Of a stretch of DNA of 64,000 bases, positions 9,640-18,573 are shown piece after piece. Position 1 is the stretch's first letter. Every line of letters starts with the position of its first letter. A program made the translations under genes and the position numbers. The notes beneath the pieces were generated by a model that did not search any database, was not told the origin of the DNA, and was given only the letters and a program-made list of their open reading frames with translations. Source of the stretch: Shewanella oncorhynchi (lineage in GTDB: Bacteria; Pseudomonadota; Gammaproteobacteria; Enterobacterales; Shewanellaceae); the NCBI RefSeq assembly GCF_012584455.1, contig NZ_JABAEB010000001.1, positions 1-64,000 of the forward strand. The letters are read 5' to 3'.

Positions 9640-9653
9640 TCGATCCGGATCAA
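9640..9653 (-). promoter_or_regulatory. FNR/EtrA-type binding site upstream of napDAB
   Basis: TCGATCCGGATCAA matches the FNR consensus TTGAT-N4-ATCAA with one mismatch. Its centre is 28 bases upstream of the centre of the NarP-type site, an arrangement like the FNR plus NarP control of nap promoters in enteric bacteria. In Shewanella the corresponding regulators would be EtrA or CRP. Functional use is inferred. Confidence 0.6.
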
Positions 9654-9725
9654 AGTTTTGCGAGTGATCTAACTCCCAGTTTGATATTTAAGCTTTGAGA
9701 TTATTGTAGATGAGAGGCTTTGTAC

Positions 9726-9750
9726 TTGGCCGTATATGGGATACGGCCAA
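9726..9750 (-). other. Perfect hairpin just after pilX
   Basis: TTGGCCGTAT (9726-9735) and ATACGGCCAA (9741-9750) form a 10-bp stem with a 5-nt loop, 11 bases beyond the end of pilX. There is no T run on the minus strand, so it may be a weak or Rho-assisted terminator or a 3' end-protecting structure. Confidence 0.5.
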
Positions 9751-9760
9751 TGGAGCAGGA

Positions 9761-11404
9761 TTATAAGTATTGCCAACCTTTAAGCACTATCGCAGGCGGA
9801 ATAGCATTTTCACTGCCCAAATCGGCTTCGCCTAGGGCATTGTCATAATGGATCTTGCCATTGCCCGTGGCGGTGATGGATTTACCTCTTACTGAGCCGA
9901 AGATTTCGGGACCACCGGGCAGATTGACTTTGGATTTAGGCGCATAAAGCGCGGCGTAAATCGGTACGCTTCCACTGACAGTCACATCTTTATTTGAACC
10001 CGAATAAATCGCTAACGGCGGTTTATTGCTGCTGGTTAGGGTTTGGCTTTTAATGCTATTACCGTTATTGGTGCCTGCCGTAAAGGAAATCTCACCATTC
10101 ACAAATAGCGTTAGGCTTGAGCCTGGGGCGATATTTAGTTGGTTTGCGCCACTCATTTTAAAGTCACCATTGATTATCAGTGTGACATCCCCACCGCTGA
10201 TGTTTAATACACCATCGCTACTCATGACTAAACTGTCGAGATTAAATACTGGGGTTTCAGAACCGAAGATATTCTCTGAACTTGAGGACAGGGCCGGAAA
10301 CGCATTACTGTTACCTGAACTCGCAGTCGAGCCCGTTGGGGAAATGGTTACATTCTGGGTTGATGCAATTGTTCTTACGCCATTGTTGGGCATTTTAAAC
10401 CCTCCCATTACGGCACCAATATCTAATGGATCACAGGACTTAGTGGGAACGGGAGATACATTGGGTGCTAGATTCACCGTTTGGCCAATGCTGCTATTTT
10501 GATGAAAGGTGCCATCGCCGCCATATTGAAGTGTCCCATTCACTTTGGCACCGGGAGCTGTTGATGCATTCTGATTGGCTTGCACTGAGCCTTCAACAGT
10601 CCCACTGTTCTTTAGCTCAAAATTATGACCTGCTGCGATATTTCCCCCGACAGTTCCTGTGCCTACGATGACATCTTTATTGCTTTGAATATTCCCCATT
10701 AAGGAAGATGAGCCTGTTAACGTAACATTTCCCGTCGCACTGACATCGCCGTAAATCGGTGAATTGCCCGACAGCGTCACATCAGCATTTGGTTCAACCG
10801 TTGTCACATTGCCTTTACCATGCTTATTGAGTTGGCTGCTGCCTTGAGCATTGTTGAAGCTATCGCCGTAGGCGCCTTTACGTGAGTCGTAACCATCGAT
10901 TGTGCTACTGCCGGTAAGATTGAGGCTCTCGCAGGAAACGATGGCATCGTTAAAAATATTATTTCCCTTTGCGCCCTTTAGGGCAAAGAGAGCATTGAGT
11001 TTCGCTTGACCTTCTAAGTGTTGTCCAGTGCTGTTGACGCTGAGTTCGGCGCTCAGGGTCACGGCTTTTGTTAACGCATAGGCACTGCCGTCGATGCTGC
11101 CTGAGGCACTCTTTGGCAGGCTGTCATTTAAAGAGGCTGCCGTGCTTTGGGGCACTTTAATTAAAGTCGCTTTGAGGGTGTTATAGCTTTCATACATGCC
11201 TTGTTCGGCGGTGAGTTGTGCATTGACTTGCTTATGGAAGTTCCCGCTCAGCCGCTCTTGTACTAAGTTATCTCGCAGTGATGTCACGACCAACAAACTG
11301 GCTAATAGGCTGAAGACTAAGACGATAAGTAACACTGCCCCCTTTTGCTTATTGATACTGCCGCGAAGTGGCGAAGCGTAAGCAAATGAACGTTCCGTGT
11401 GCAT
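9761..11404 (-). CDS. pilX: PilX-type pilus assembly protein with long beta-helix extension
   Basis: Type IV pilus minor component. The N terminus resembles PilX: a basic stretch, then KGAVLLIVLVFSLLASLLVV (about residues 20-41) and NLVQERLSGN. Ordinary PilX proteins are about 150-250 residues; this one has 547. From about residue 165 the protein becomes Gly/Ser/Asn/Thr-rich with recurring short GNVTLTGSSSLMGNI-like rungs, typical of a right-handed beta-helix or bactofilin-like fold (DUF7305-like). The gene starts 18 bases after pilW and is the last of the minor-pilin operon pilE-fimT-pilV-pilW-pilX. The N-terminal MHTERSFAYASPLRG leader is longer than usual, but the GAGGAAG ribosome-binding site supports this ATG. 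Confidence 0.8.
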   Translation of the reverse strand: MHTERSFAYASPLRGSINKQKGAVLLIVLVFSLLASLLVVTSLRDNLVQERLSGNFHKQVNAQLTAEQGMYESYNTLKATLIKVPQSTAASLNDSLPKSASGSIDGSAYALTKAVTLSAELSVNSTGQHLEGQAKLNALFALKGAKGNNIFNDAIVSCESLNLTGSSTIDGYDSRKGAYGDSFNNAQGSSQLNKHGKGNVTTVEPNADVTLSGNSPIYGDVSATGNVTLTGSSSLMGNIQSNKDVIVGTGTVGGNIAAGHNFELKNSGTVEGSVQANQNASTAPGAKVNGTLQYGGDGTFHQNSSIGQTVNLAPNVSPVPTKSCDPLDIGAVMGGFKMPNNGVRTIASTQNVTISPTGSTASSGNSNAFPALSSSSENIFGSETPVFNLDSLVMSSDGVLNISGGDVTLIINGDFKMSGANQLNIAPGSSLTLFVNGEISFTAGTNNGNSIKSQTLTSSNKPPLAIYSGSNKDVTVSGSVPIYAALYAPKSKVNLPGGPEIFGSVRGKSITATGNGKIHYDNALGEADLGSENAIPPAIVLKGWQYL

Positions 11405-11422
11405 GTCTGTGCTTCCTCGTGC

Positions 11423-11992
11423 CTATGGCACTTGTTGTGAATTAATGGCTTGTTGCCAAAGAGGTTTACGCAGTGCGATCTGTAAGCTAATACCCTGATC
11501 ATATTGGGTCGGTAAAGCTAAGGGTTTCAAATTAATACTGACGAGTTCACCAGTTTGAGAGAAGTGAGCCGCTTCTAGCCCAGTGAGAAGCGTTTGTGCG
11601 CCATCACCATCGTCGCAGGATAAGTTAGGTGCTAAAAAGCTAAAGGTTTCGGTGTAATCAGCGGTTTTACTTTGGCCTAAACAGCTAATACTCGGTTGGC
11701 TTGCGGAGGCATGCGTGCTTAGGACGAGTTCGTTAGCCGATACAAGGGCGACATTATCCGCCTGTTTGATGCTTTTACTGAGTGTTAGCGTGGCGTACCT
11801 TAAGGCGTCAGCGGCATTTTCTAGACGTTTACTTTCCTCAACAGTAGTCTTAAGTGGCGCAAAGAAATTGATCACAGCGATCATGATGATTAGCCCTAAT
11901 ACCATGGCAATCATCAGTTCGGATAAGCTAAACCCCGTTTGTCTTGAGGTGAGTTTAATGTGTCTCCGTTGAGTGCGATGAGCTGAAATCAC
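11423..11992 (-). CDS. pilW: Type IV pilus minor prepilin PilW
   Basis: Minor pilin of 189 residues. A class III prepilin leader ends in QTGFSLSELMIAMVLGLIIMIAV (about residues 18-41), with G-F cleavage by the prepilin peptidase PilD and the conserved Glu five residues later. The rest is a soluble domain without recognisable catalytic motifs. The gene follows pilV by two bases and precedes pilX by 18, so it is part of the operon. PilW proteins are usually longer (250 residues or more), so this one is compact. Confidence 0.82.
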   Translation of the reverse strand: MISAHRTQRRHIKLTSRQTGFSLSELMIAMVLGLIIMIAVINFFAPLKTTVEESKRLENAADALRYATLTLSKSIKQADNVALVSANELVLSTHASASQPSISCLGQSKTADYTETFSFLAPNLSCDDGDGAQTLLTGLEAAHFSQTGELVSINLKPLALPTQYDQGISLQIALRKPLWQQAINSQQVP

Positions 11993-11994
11993 AG

Positions 11995-12411
11995 TTAAAC
12001 CTTACACAGATGCGGAAAGCTGGCGTTAAGACTGACGCTATTATTGGTATCGACTCGACCATCTTGCCAAGTCACAGTAATTGCCATGTTGTCTTGATAA
12101 GTGGCGGGTAATACTAAGTCAAAGCCTGCGGGGAAATCTTGGCTTAAACTGGCTCTAAAATTGATATCTTCGAAGCGTGCGGGTTGCTTTTGCACTTCGC
12201 ATAACCTTGGCCAAATCTGTTCAATGACATTTTGCGCTTGCACTGTGGCAACTGTGTATTGAAAGCTATTGGTGGCGTGTTGTAGCGATGATAACTGTGC
12301 TTTCGCCAGTGCAAGCAATGAGGTGACTGATACCACGAGTGAGACTAAAACTTCTGTCATGGTAAAGCCAAGGTGCGTTTTACCTATGTGATTGAAGGCT
12401 TTCATGCACAA
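11995..12411 (-). CDS. pilV: Type IV pilus minor prepilin PilV
   Basis: Minor pilin of 138 residues with a prepilin leader and cleavage motif [23 protein letters not shown] (about residues 14-36). The first bases overlap the end of the fimT/gspH-type gene by 10 bp and the next gene (pilW) starts two bases downstream, indicating translational coupling. PilV proteins assemble with PilW, PilX and FimU/FimT into the complex that primes pilus growth. Confidence 0.8.
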   Translation of the reverse strand: MCMKAFNHIGKTHLGFTMTEVLVSLVVSVTSLLALAKAQLSSLQHATNSFQYTVATVQAQNVIEQIWPRLCEVQKQPARFEDINFRASLSQDFPAGFDLVLPATYQDNMAITVTWQDGRVDTNNSVSLNASFPHLCKV

Positions 12412-12839
12412 TCCTCACTTTGAAGTTGACTTTGGCCGCTCGGTAAAATGCATAAATTCATGTTTTCACCTTGACTGTTCGCCAATGAAATACTGGTTTT
12501 GGCGGTATTGCCTGTGGCACTGATGCTGATGCTAGTCAGTCCTGTTACATCAATTCCATGTGTCGGAGGCGTAAATACCTTCAATTCGTTATCGTCGCTA
12601 TCTTTAATGACCCAAAGACCCGTTTCTGTTGCCGTGAGAGTAATTAAAGTACTGCGTTTTACCGCTTCACTGCGGGCAAATTTATAGCTAGAGGCCAATT
12701 CATTCGCAGCGGCTGTTAGCTGTTCACGTGCCATAACGTCGCGGTACGAAGGGAGGGCTAAGCTGCCTAAAATACCGATAATCGCGACGGTAACCATAAG
12801 CTCAACTAAGGTAAATCCTTGATTCCACGTGCTCGACAT
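12402..12839 (-). CDS. fimT: Type IV pilus minor prepilin of the FimT/FimU (GspH) type
   Basis: Minor pilin of 145 residues. The prepilin motif is [28 protein letters not shown] (about residues 7-34 in total), followed by the FimT/GspH signature [19 protein letters not shown]. The pilE stop codon is directly adjacent to its ATG, and its end overlaps pilV by 10 bases, so it is the second gene of the operon. Confidence 0.85.
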   Translation of the reverse strand: MSSTWNQGFTLVELMVTVAIIGILGSLALPSYRDVMAREQLTAAANELASSYKFARSEAVKRSTLITLTATETGLWVIKDSDDNELKVFTPPTHGIDVTGLTSISISATGNTAKTSISLANSQGENMNLCILPSGQSQLQSEDCA

Positions 12840-13220
12840 TTAATTTGTCCAACAATTGGCAGCGGGAGTTCGAACACCTTTCTGATTAATGCTTAAGGTG
12901 CCACAGCTATCCGATTGGCGGCTGGTTGGGACTGCCGAGAGGGAGAAACTTAACTTGTCGTCCGCCGGTGTGTAGCTAAAGGTGTAATAAGGACTGTTGG
13001 TTAAGGTTTGCGCAGTAGGATACTTACCTTGACGGGAATAATTGCGCTCTAGTGCTTGCACGCTCGTCATCAGATATTGCTGGGCATCGAAACGACGACC
13101 TTGCTTTAGGTATTCGGAAAAAGAAGGGATAGCGATAGCAGCGAGAATGCCAATAACTGCAACGACGATCATGAGTTCAATTAAGGTAAAACCTTTCTCT
13201 ATGCGGATGATAGAACTCAT
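12840..13220 (-). CDS. pilE: Type IV pilus minor prepilin PilE
   Basis: First gene of the minor-pilin operon; 126 residues. The prepilin cleavage region is [20 protein letters not shown] (about residues 8-27) with [15 protein letters not shown] after it, as in PilE proteins. The C-terminal half contains two Cys (in DSCGTL and ANCWTN) that can form the usual pilin disulfide loop. A ribosome-binding site GGAG lies close before the ATG. Its short length separates it from the major pilin PilA. Confidence 0.85.
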   Translation of the reverse strand: MSSIIRIEKGFTLIELMIVVAVIGILAAIAIPSFSEYLKQGRRFDAQQYLMTSVQALERNYSRQGKYPTAQTLTNSPYYTFSYTPADDKLSFSLSAVPTSRQSDSCGTLSINQKGVRTPAANCWTN

Positions 13221-13537
13221 TCACAACTCCATTTGTGTCGGTTGATGCGCATTGCAGTCACTCATAAACGTGAGAGTTAAACTGTTATTTGTACGTTATG
13301 ACAGCGTTGTCATTTAAATTTATGATACTGTATTTGGGTTGACTTTAAAATGCAACAATTGGTTGATTATTAGTCTTGAACTCGATCGCAAATAGGGTGT
13401 TATTGTGGGCTTGGTCACGTATTGCGTGTTGCTATGTCTTTATACAACAGCAGCTTAAGATCATTCTCTGAATAACTATCTTGTTATGTTACTTCGCGCT
13501 GACTTAGCATTTCTGGTTATAAGAACTATGTTTGGGC
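13221..13537. promoter_or_regulatory. Upstream region of the minor-pilin operon with a 16-bp palindrome
   Basis: Non-coding interval between pilE and the AttH-like gene, which also must hold the end of the latter transcript. A perfect inverted repeat ATGACA-GCGT-TGTCAT lies at 13298-13313, about 80 bases upstream of the pilE ATG, a good position for a regulator site. No terminator was found for the AttH-like gene, which reads away from it (its end is at 13538). The regulator is unknown. Confidence 0.4.
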
Positions 13538-14731
13538 TCAATAGCCCGTTAGCTCCATATAACCCGTACCTGTATGGCTGCCAGAGAGATGCACTGGGCC
13601 TTCCCAGTAGGGCGTTGATAATGGCATAGCGCTATTGGGATTGAGCGGGGTGATAGTGAGATCGATATTTTCGCTGGGGATTTTGACTTGCCAGCTAACG
13701 GGATAGTCGCCATTGACTGTGTGTTGCCATTTAAGAGGCGTCATCTGAATGTCATTGGGATTGTCAGTGGAATTGATGTTGCGCCCAGTGCCATCGGCAA
13801 ACATTCTTCTGGCGCTATAAAATGCTGAGATAGGTGCATTCTTTGCGGACTCTGCCGGAGACTGATCCCGTAGCTGAAACAACATCAGCGTCGAGCCATC
13901 ATTTAACCTGAGCGCGAACCAATCCCAGCCCTGTTGCGTTTTAGTGAGGAATTGCGAGCTCCATTCCCTGTCGAGCCAACCTTGGCCTGTGACTTGCTCC
14001 ACTTTGCCATTGCGGTTGATTTCACCTGAAATTTCAATAAAGGGTTGGCTGTAATAGTAAGAGGCTACTTGGCCGTCGCGGCTTTTAAGGCTATAGCCGT
14101 TAACGCCTTGGTATTGCAGTGGCGCTTGGCTATTAAGCTGAAGTCGATAGCTAAAATCAGAATTCTCCACCGTTAAGGTCGCGGGAAAGAGTGCATTGGT
14201 TTCGCTCTGCCAGTGCCAGTTATCGAGGCGGATTTGATAAGGATCTAATTTCACCTCGGCAAACTCGCTATGGCGGCGCGACCACTTTTCGTGAGCCAGA
14301 TGAGTTTGACTCGAGGTTAATGCGCTGTGGGCCAAGTAAAGCTGCTGAGTCTCCCACGTGGATTCATTTTTGGGCGTTGCATCTGTTACTTGCAGAGTTG
14401 TTTCTTGCGGAGCAGGGGGTTTAAGGGCGACTCTAAACTGAGTCCACTGAGCGCCGAGTTGCTCACCTGTTTCTGTCGTTAAATTCGCGGTCAGATACCA
14501 CCATTCCTGGCGAAAGCCATTGTGCGCCAAGTGATCCCGCGGAAATTCAAATCTATAGCCGGGAACAACAGGCGTAAAAGCTAAATCATCTTGATTAGTA
14601 GAGGTTTTCCCCACCACATTGGCCATGGATTTGGACTGAGTGTTTTGCGTCGATGGCGTTTTATCACAGCCGCCGATAAGCATTAACCCAACTACTGCCC
14701 ATACAATACTGTTTAGATTGAGTGTTTTCAT
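13538..14731 (-). CDS. AttH/lipocalin-like (CrtC-like) lipoprotein
   Basis: Exported lipoprotein of about 397 residues. A signal peptide ends in the lipobox LIGGC, and the body has the EWWYLTANL and WLDREWSSQFL...WDWFALRLNDG signatures of the AttH / hydroxyneurosporene-dehydrogenase-like lipocalin family (a predicted secreted hydrolase in older annotations). I chose the ATG at 14731 because it directly gives the lipoprotein signal; a TTG 43 codons upstream would add an unlikely leader inside the permease gene. The ATG shares one base with the permease stop codon. The conserved trio ATPase-permease-AttH suggests a role with the ABC system in handling a lipophilic compound; the actual substrate is unknown. 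Confidence 0.82.
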   Translation of the reverse strand: MKTLNLNSIVWAVVGLMLIGGCDKTPSTQNTQSKSMANVVGKTSTNQDDLAFTPVVPGYRFEFPRDHLAHNGFRQEWWYLTANLTTETGEQLGAQWTQFRVALKPPAPQETTLQVTDATPKNESTWETQQLYLAHSALTSSQTHLAHEKWSRRHSEFAEVKLDPYQIRLDNWHWQSETNALFPATLTVENSDFSYRLQLNSQAPLQYQGVNGYSLKSRDGQVASYYYSQPFIEISGEINRNGKVEQVTGQGWLDREWSSQFLTKTQQGWDWFALRLNDGSTLMLFQLRDQSPAESAKNAPISAFYSARRMFADGTGRNINSTDNPNDIQMTPLKWQHTVNGDYPVSWQVKIPSENIDLTITPLNPNSAMPLSTPYWEGPVHLSGSHTGTGYMELTGY

Positions 14732-17340
14732 CACAGTGTCTCCTGTTGCAGACTGGCGACCAGTGGTTTGCGGGTTTGCCAATACAGCGGTAAGAGTACG
14801 GCTAAGGTGCAGGTGGTTAAGGCAATCAGTATTGCATGGCCGTAAGCTTGCCAATCCCAAATCATTTTTATCGTCCAGCCAAAGGCTTGCAAGGTGATCT
14901 TATTAATAAGCAGGTAACCTAATAGCGCGCCCGTTGGCATAGCGAGCAGGCAAGTGATCAGCACCACAATCAGCATCTGCATAAACACCATGCCGCGCAG
15001 AGCATTACGACTGACGCCGAGGGAATACAGCCGTGCCAGTGGCGCTTGCCTTGCCTGAGTCAACATTAAGCAGGCACTAAAGAGGCCAATCGCGGCGACA
15101 ATCAAGGTTAAACTATTCAGCACTAAGGTAATGGAAAAAGTGCGTTTAAACATAGCGATAGCTTGGGTTTTAATCTTAGTTTGGCTGTAGATTTGTGCTT
15201 GGGATAAACCTAACTCAGTCGCCAGTTGGACTTGTAGTTGATCAAGCTGCGCTTCACTTATCCTACTGCCTTGCTCTTTACCGTGAAAACTCGCCGCTAA
15301 ACTGACTGGCAGTACAGGTAACTGGGCCCGTTGCCAAAGTGGCTGGCTGATAATGACCTCGTTTCGGGTATTGCCGTGGTCATAATAAATGCCGCCAATA
15401 ATGGCTTTGCTGTTTCCTGTTTTCTCGAGCACATCCAATGACACAGTATCACCAAGCTGTAATTGGTATTTGATGGCAAGAGGTTCGCTCACCAATACAA
15501 CGGGTGCATTAAAGTAGGATTGCCACAATGTGGGCAGGCTTTCTTTAAGCGCACTGGTGTGCCGAGTCGAAAATTCATCGCGGCTGAGTAGGCTCACCGG
15601 AATCGTCTGCTCGCTCGGATTATCCGTCGAAACTGGCAGTGAAAGCAGGGCTTCAATTTGCCACTGCTGATAAAGACCGCTGACTCTAGGATCGTGCATC
15701 AATTGGGTTTGAATCGTGTCGATACGCTGGCTCGGTGGGCGGATATAGAGATCGGCATGCAAGCGAGTTTCTAGCCAAGTTCGCAGGGTTTGCTCGAAGC
15801 TTCCAACGAGGGTGTTCATTGACACATTGGCACTGAGCGCCAGTAAGATCGCCATCATAGCTAGGGAAAGCGGTGCAATAAGCTCACGGGTTTCGGCGAG
15901 TAGATATTGCCATAATCCAGGACGTGCCAAGGGCATTAACGCACTGACGCCCCAATGCAATAATTGTGGCAACAATAAGGGAATAGCAATAGCGACGATA
16001 CCGAGCAACACTAAGCTGATGTTATAGCTTTGGCTGAAGGGAAACAGCAGAGCCGCTAAGGTCAATAAGCCACAGGCTAAGGCAAATTGAATGCTATGGG
16101 TTTTGCGGTGTGCCTGCATTTGCTGATAACGATTCGCCCCTTGTGCAAGCGCTTGGCGCGTAAGATCTAAATACAAGGGCAAGCAAGCTGCAAGCGCGGC
16201 AATTAAGGTGAGGACAATTGCCTCAAAAAGCCAAGTCCATTGCCAAATACCGGGGAGCAAGTGGGCGCCATACATTTGCTCTAAGGTCATGGCGACCATA
16301 GGTTGCAGCCAGTGGCTGAGTTGCAAACCACTGATAAAGCCCAGACTTGAGCCTATGACAACTAACAAAATTAATTCGAACATCAGTGCCGTCATCAAGG
16401 CGCGGCGCTCTATTCCCTGTTGTAATAACTGTACTAACAGTTTTTGCCGTTTCATTAGGCTGTAGCGCACACCGTTGTAGGCGATAAAGAGGCCGACAAC
16501 GAAGGCTAACATGCTCATAGCATTAAGATTAAGATGAAAACTGCGGGTCAGCGCTATCAGCGCTTGACCTTGATCTTGCTGGCTAAAGCTGGCCTTTTGC
16601 GGCGTAATCCCTAAAGCGTCGAGTTGGGATTTTAGTTTAGGTAGGTTTTCTCGCTCACTGAACATGGCGATATAGCTCAATCTGCCTTGCATGTTTAGTA
16701 ATCGCTGGGCGAGGGACATATCGGCCAATATGGCGCTGCCGAGACCAAAACTGTCATCAATTGCAATGACATCTAAGGTGCTATTTTCTAAAACAAGTTT
16801 ACCTTCTGGTGCCACTTTGGCTGCTAGGCTGCGGCTCATGATTACTGTGGCTGCGCCGCTGAGGAGATCGGCAAGCGGTAAGTCATTCATCTGTGGTGAG
16901 GTGGCTGATTGTGTGTCAGTCGAGGCGTTACTTCTCGATTTTTGTAGTGTTAATGCAGCGATCAAATCGCTGCCTTCCAGTTGCCAGAACTGACCGTTTT
17001 TACCGGAGATTTTGCCACTCACGACAGCGAGACTCTGACTTAATCCGGCTCGTCTCAAGGCGAAATAGACGGATTCATCTAAAGTGTTTTGTCCAAGGGG
17101 CGGAGTGAGTAGCACATCGGCGCGTTGACTCAGTAACTCAGTCGCCTCGCTATAGCTGCGCACGGCATTGTCGTTGGTTGCCTTGACTCCAATGAGCAGA
17201 GTCACAGCTAAGGCGATACCGAGCAGAATGGCACCTGCTTGTATGGGCGCATGGCGATAATGGGCGATAAAAACCTTTAGGCTGAGCCACGTCAGCCTAA
17301 GCCCCGAGGGAGTCGCCTTAGTGAGCAGTTTATTGTTCAT
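14731..17340 (-). CDS. FtsX-like ABC transporter permease
   Basis: Inner-membrane permease of about 869 residues with the duplicated MacB/FtsX architecture: an N-terminal membrane helix (GAILLGIALAVTLLIGV), a long periplasmic domain, several mid-protein helices, a second periplasmic domain and three C-terminal helices. It pairs with the ATPase immediately upstream, whose end overlaps its start by 11 bases, and with the AttH-like lipoprotein downstream. Such transporters usually extract or move lipophilic substrates or lipoproteins rather than solutes. I prefer the ATG at 17340 to a GTG at 17355. Substrate not deducible. Confidence 0.85.
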   Translation of the reverse strand: MNNKLLTKATPSGLRLTWLSLKVFIAHYRHAPIQAGAILLGIALAVTLLIGVKATNDNAVRSYSEATELLSQRADVLLTPPLGQNTLDESVYFALRRAGLSQSLAVVSGKISGKNGQFWQLEGSDLIAALTLQKSRSNASTDTQSATSPQMNDLPLADLLSGAATVIMSRSLAAKVAPEGKLVLENSTLDVIAIDDSFGLGSAILADMSLAQRLLNMQGRLSYIAMFSERENLPKLKSQLDALGITPQKASFSQQDQGQALIALTRSFHLNLNAMSMLAFVVGLFIAYNGVRYSLMKRQKLLVQLLQQGIERRALMTALMFELILLVVIGSSLGFISGLQLSHWLQPMVAMTLEQMYGAHLLPGIWQWTWLFEAIVLTLIAALAACLPLYLDLTRQALAQGANRYQQMQAHRKTHSIQFALACGLLTLAALLFPFSQSYNISLVLLGIVAIAIPLLLPQLLHWGVSALMPLARPGLWQYLLAETRELIAPLSLAMMAILLALSANVSMNTLVGSFEQTLRTWLETRLHADLYIRPPSQRIDTIQTQLMHDPRVSGLYQQWQIEALLSLPVSTDNPSEQTIPVSLLSRDEFSTRHTSALKESLPTLWQSYFNAPVVLVSEPLAIKYQLQLGDTVSLDVLEKTGNSKAIIGGIYYDHGNTRNEVIISQPLWQRAQLPVLPVSLAASFHGKEQGSRISEAQLDQLQVQLATELGLSQAQIYSQTKIKTQAIAMFKRTFSITLVLNSLTLIVAAIGLFSACLMLTQARQAPLARLYSLGVSRNALRGMVFMQMLIVVLITCLLAMPTGALLGYLLINKITLQAFGWTIKMIWDWQAYGHAILIALTTCTLAVLLPLYWQTRKPLVASLQQETL

Positions 17341-18004
17341 AGATAGCGACTGCACCTTGGGATAAATGCCAACGTTTTTGCATGAAGGCGGCGCATTCTT
17401 CGCTGTGGGTGACCATCAAGATACTAGTTTGGCTTTCCCGTGCCAGTTCACACAGTAGTGCCATCACTTGTTTGCCTGACACATCATCTAAGTTACCCGT
17501 AGGTTCGTCGGCCAGTAGCAAGGTCGGTTTATGGGCTAAGGCGCGGGCGATGGCGACGCGTTGTTGTTGACCGCCTGACAGGGCTTCAACTTGGCGGTGA
17601 AGTAATGGCAAGAGCCCTAGTTTTTCAACCAGATAGTCACACCAAGGCGACCATGGCTGCGCGGTTAAACTTAAGGAGAAGGCGATATTGTCTTTCACGT
17701 TGAGTGGCGTGAGTAAGTTAAATTGCTGAAACACGACACCTAAGGAATTACGTCTGAAACGGCTCCAATCTTTGTCTTGCCAAGTTGAGGTGGACGCTTG
17801 TTCTAGCAAGATTTCACCCGAGTCTGGCGTTTCAAAGCCGGCAATCAGGTTGAGTAAGGTGCTTTTGCCGCTGCCGCTGGGACCTGTAAGCGCCACGGTT
17901 TCACCTCTGTGGATTTGTAGATTGACCGCTTGCAGCACTTGATGATATTGCTCACCATCGCGAAAGCCTTTGGTGACTTGGTTAAGCTTAGCGACGTCGG
18001 CCAT
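17330..18004 (-). CDS. LolD/MacB-type ABC transporter ATP-binding protein
   Basis: Cytoplasmic ATPase of 224 residues. It has Walker A GPSGSGKST (about 40-48), Q-loop VVFQQFNLL, the ABC signature LSGGQQQRVAIARAL, and Walker B LLLADEPTGNLD. The ADEPTGNLD form is typical of the LolD/FtsE/MacB subfamily. First gene of an operon with an FtsX-like permease and an AttH-like lipoprotein. Confidence 0.92.
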   Translation of the reverse strand: MADVAKLNQVTKGFRDGEQYHQVLQAVNLQIHRGETVALTGPSGSGKSTLLNLIAGFETPDSGEILLEQASTSTWQDKDWSRFRRNSLGVVFQQFNLLTPLNVKDNIAFSLSLTAQPWSPWCDYLVEKLGLLPLLHRQVEALSGGQQQRVAIARALAHKPTLLLADEPTGNLDDVSGKQVMALLCELARESQTSILMVTHSEECAAFMQKRWHLSQGAVAIYEQ

Positions 18005-18324
18005 TGAGCAACTCCTTTATATCCATTGGCGGCGGGTGTGGTAGCAGTGTTTCAAACTGCGGCTGCAACTTACTTAGTGGCCGCAATTTAGCATTGCCAT
18101 TCTATGTTCAAGGTAAAGCATTTTCTATTCAGATAGATACTGATTTTTCTTGTAATAGGATCATCCACGGAGTAACAAAACATAAATCGTCATTTGGTGT
18201 AAAAATAGTCAACTGGATTAAATCCTCCGCGAACTGTGAGCAAACGGCTTGAGCTGACGCCGCATTTGTTGCATTCTGTGCGTCCTGTTAGCTTGGGAGT
18301 AAATCTCAATCTAGCAATCCGTTC

Positions 18325-18573
18325 GGATGAAGGTAGCAGGAGAGTGGGGAATTGACCCCACACCGACGAGGCAACTTTGGTTTTACAGAAGCGAGTCTTC
18401 TTATGAAAACAAAGCACTCTTTCAGGTGCCGATAGGCGTGGACTGTTACTGGACGAGCCTCTGGAGAGACTACCAGTTGCACTCATTGTGCAATCAGGTG
18501 GCGCCGAAGGCGAAAGTGTCGTGGTGTTATTGTATAACCTGCGACGCGAAACGCTCAGGCAAAAGGACAGAGG
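18325..18573 (+). ncRNA. Tandem glycine riboswitch
   Basis: Two consecutive glycine aptamers. Aptamer I is about 18333-18448: P1 GTAGCAG pairs with CTGTTAC, followed by AGGAGAG, ACCGACGAGGCAA and TTTCAGGTGCCGAT. The linker contains TGGACGAGC. Aptamer II is about 18458-18573: P1 CCTCTG pairs with CAGAGG, with GGAGAGAC, GCGCCGAAGGCGAAAG and GCTCAGGCAAAAGGACAG. GGATGA at 18325-18330 before aptamer I fits the leader strand that forms a kink-turn with the linker in tandem glycine riboswitches. It is followed by a sodium:alanine/glycine symporter gene, a known regulon member. The match to the Vibrio cholerae tandem riboswitch is strong by eye. See the following interval for the possible expression platform. 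Confidence 0.93.

Noticed and set aside
9726-9750. Hairpin after pilX as an intrinsic terminator
   Set aside because: The stem is perfect but lacks a T run on the minus strand, so I list it as a structure and not as a terminator.
14729-14860. Upstream TTG start for the AttH-like gene
   Set aside because: It would place 43 residues before the lipoprotein signal peptide and inside the permease gene; the ATG at 14731 gives a proper lipobox.
18004-18252. ORF of 82 codons upstream of the glycine riboswitch
   Set aside because: It has no good ribosome-binding site or recognisable domain and lies in the region divergent from the ABC operon; a shadow is more likely.
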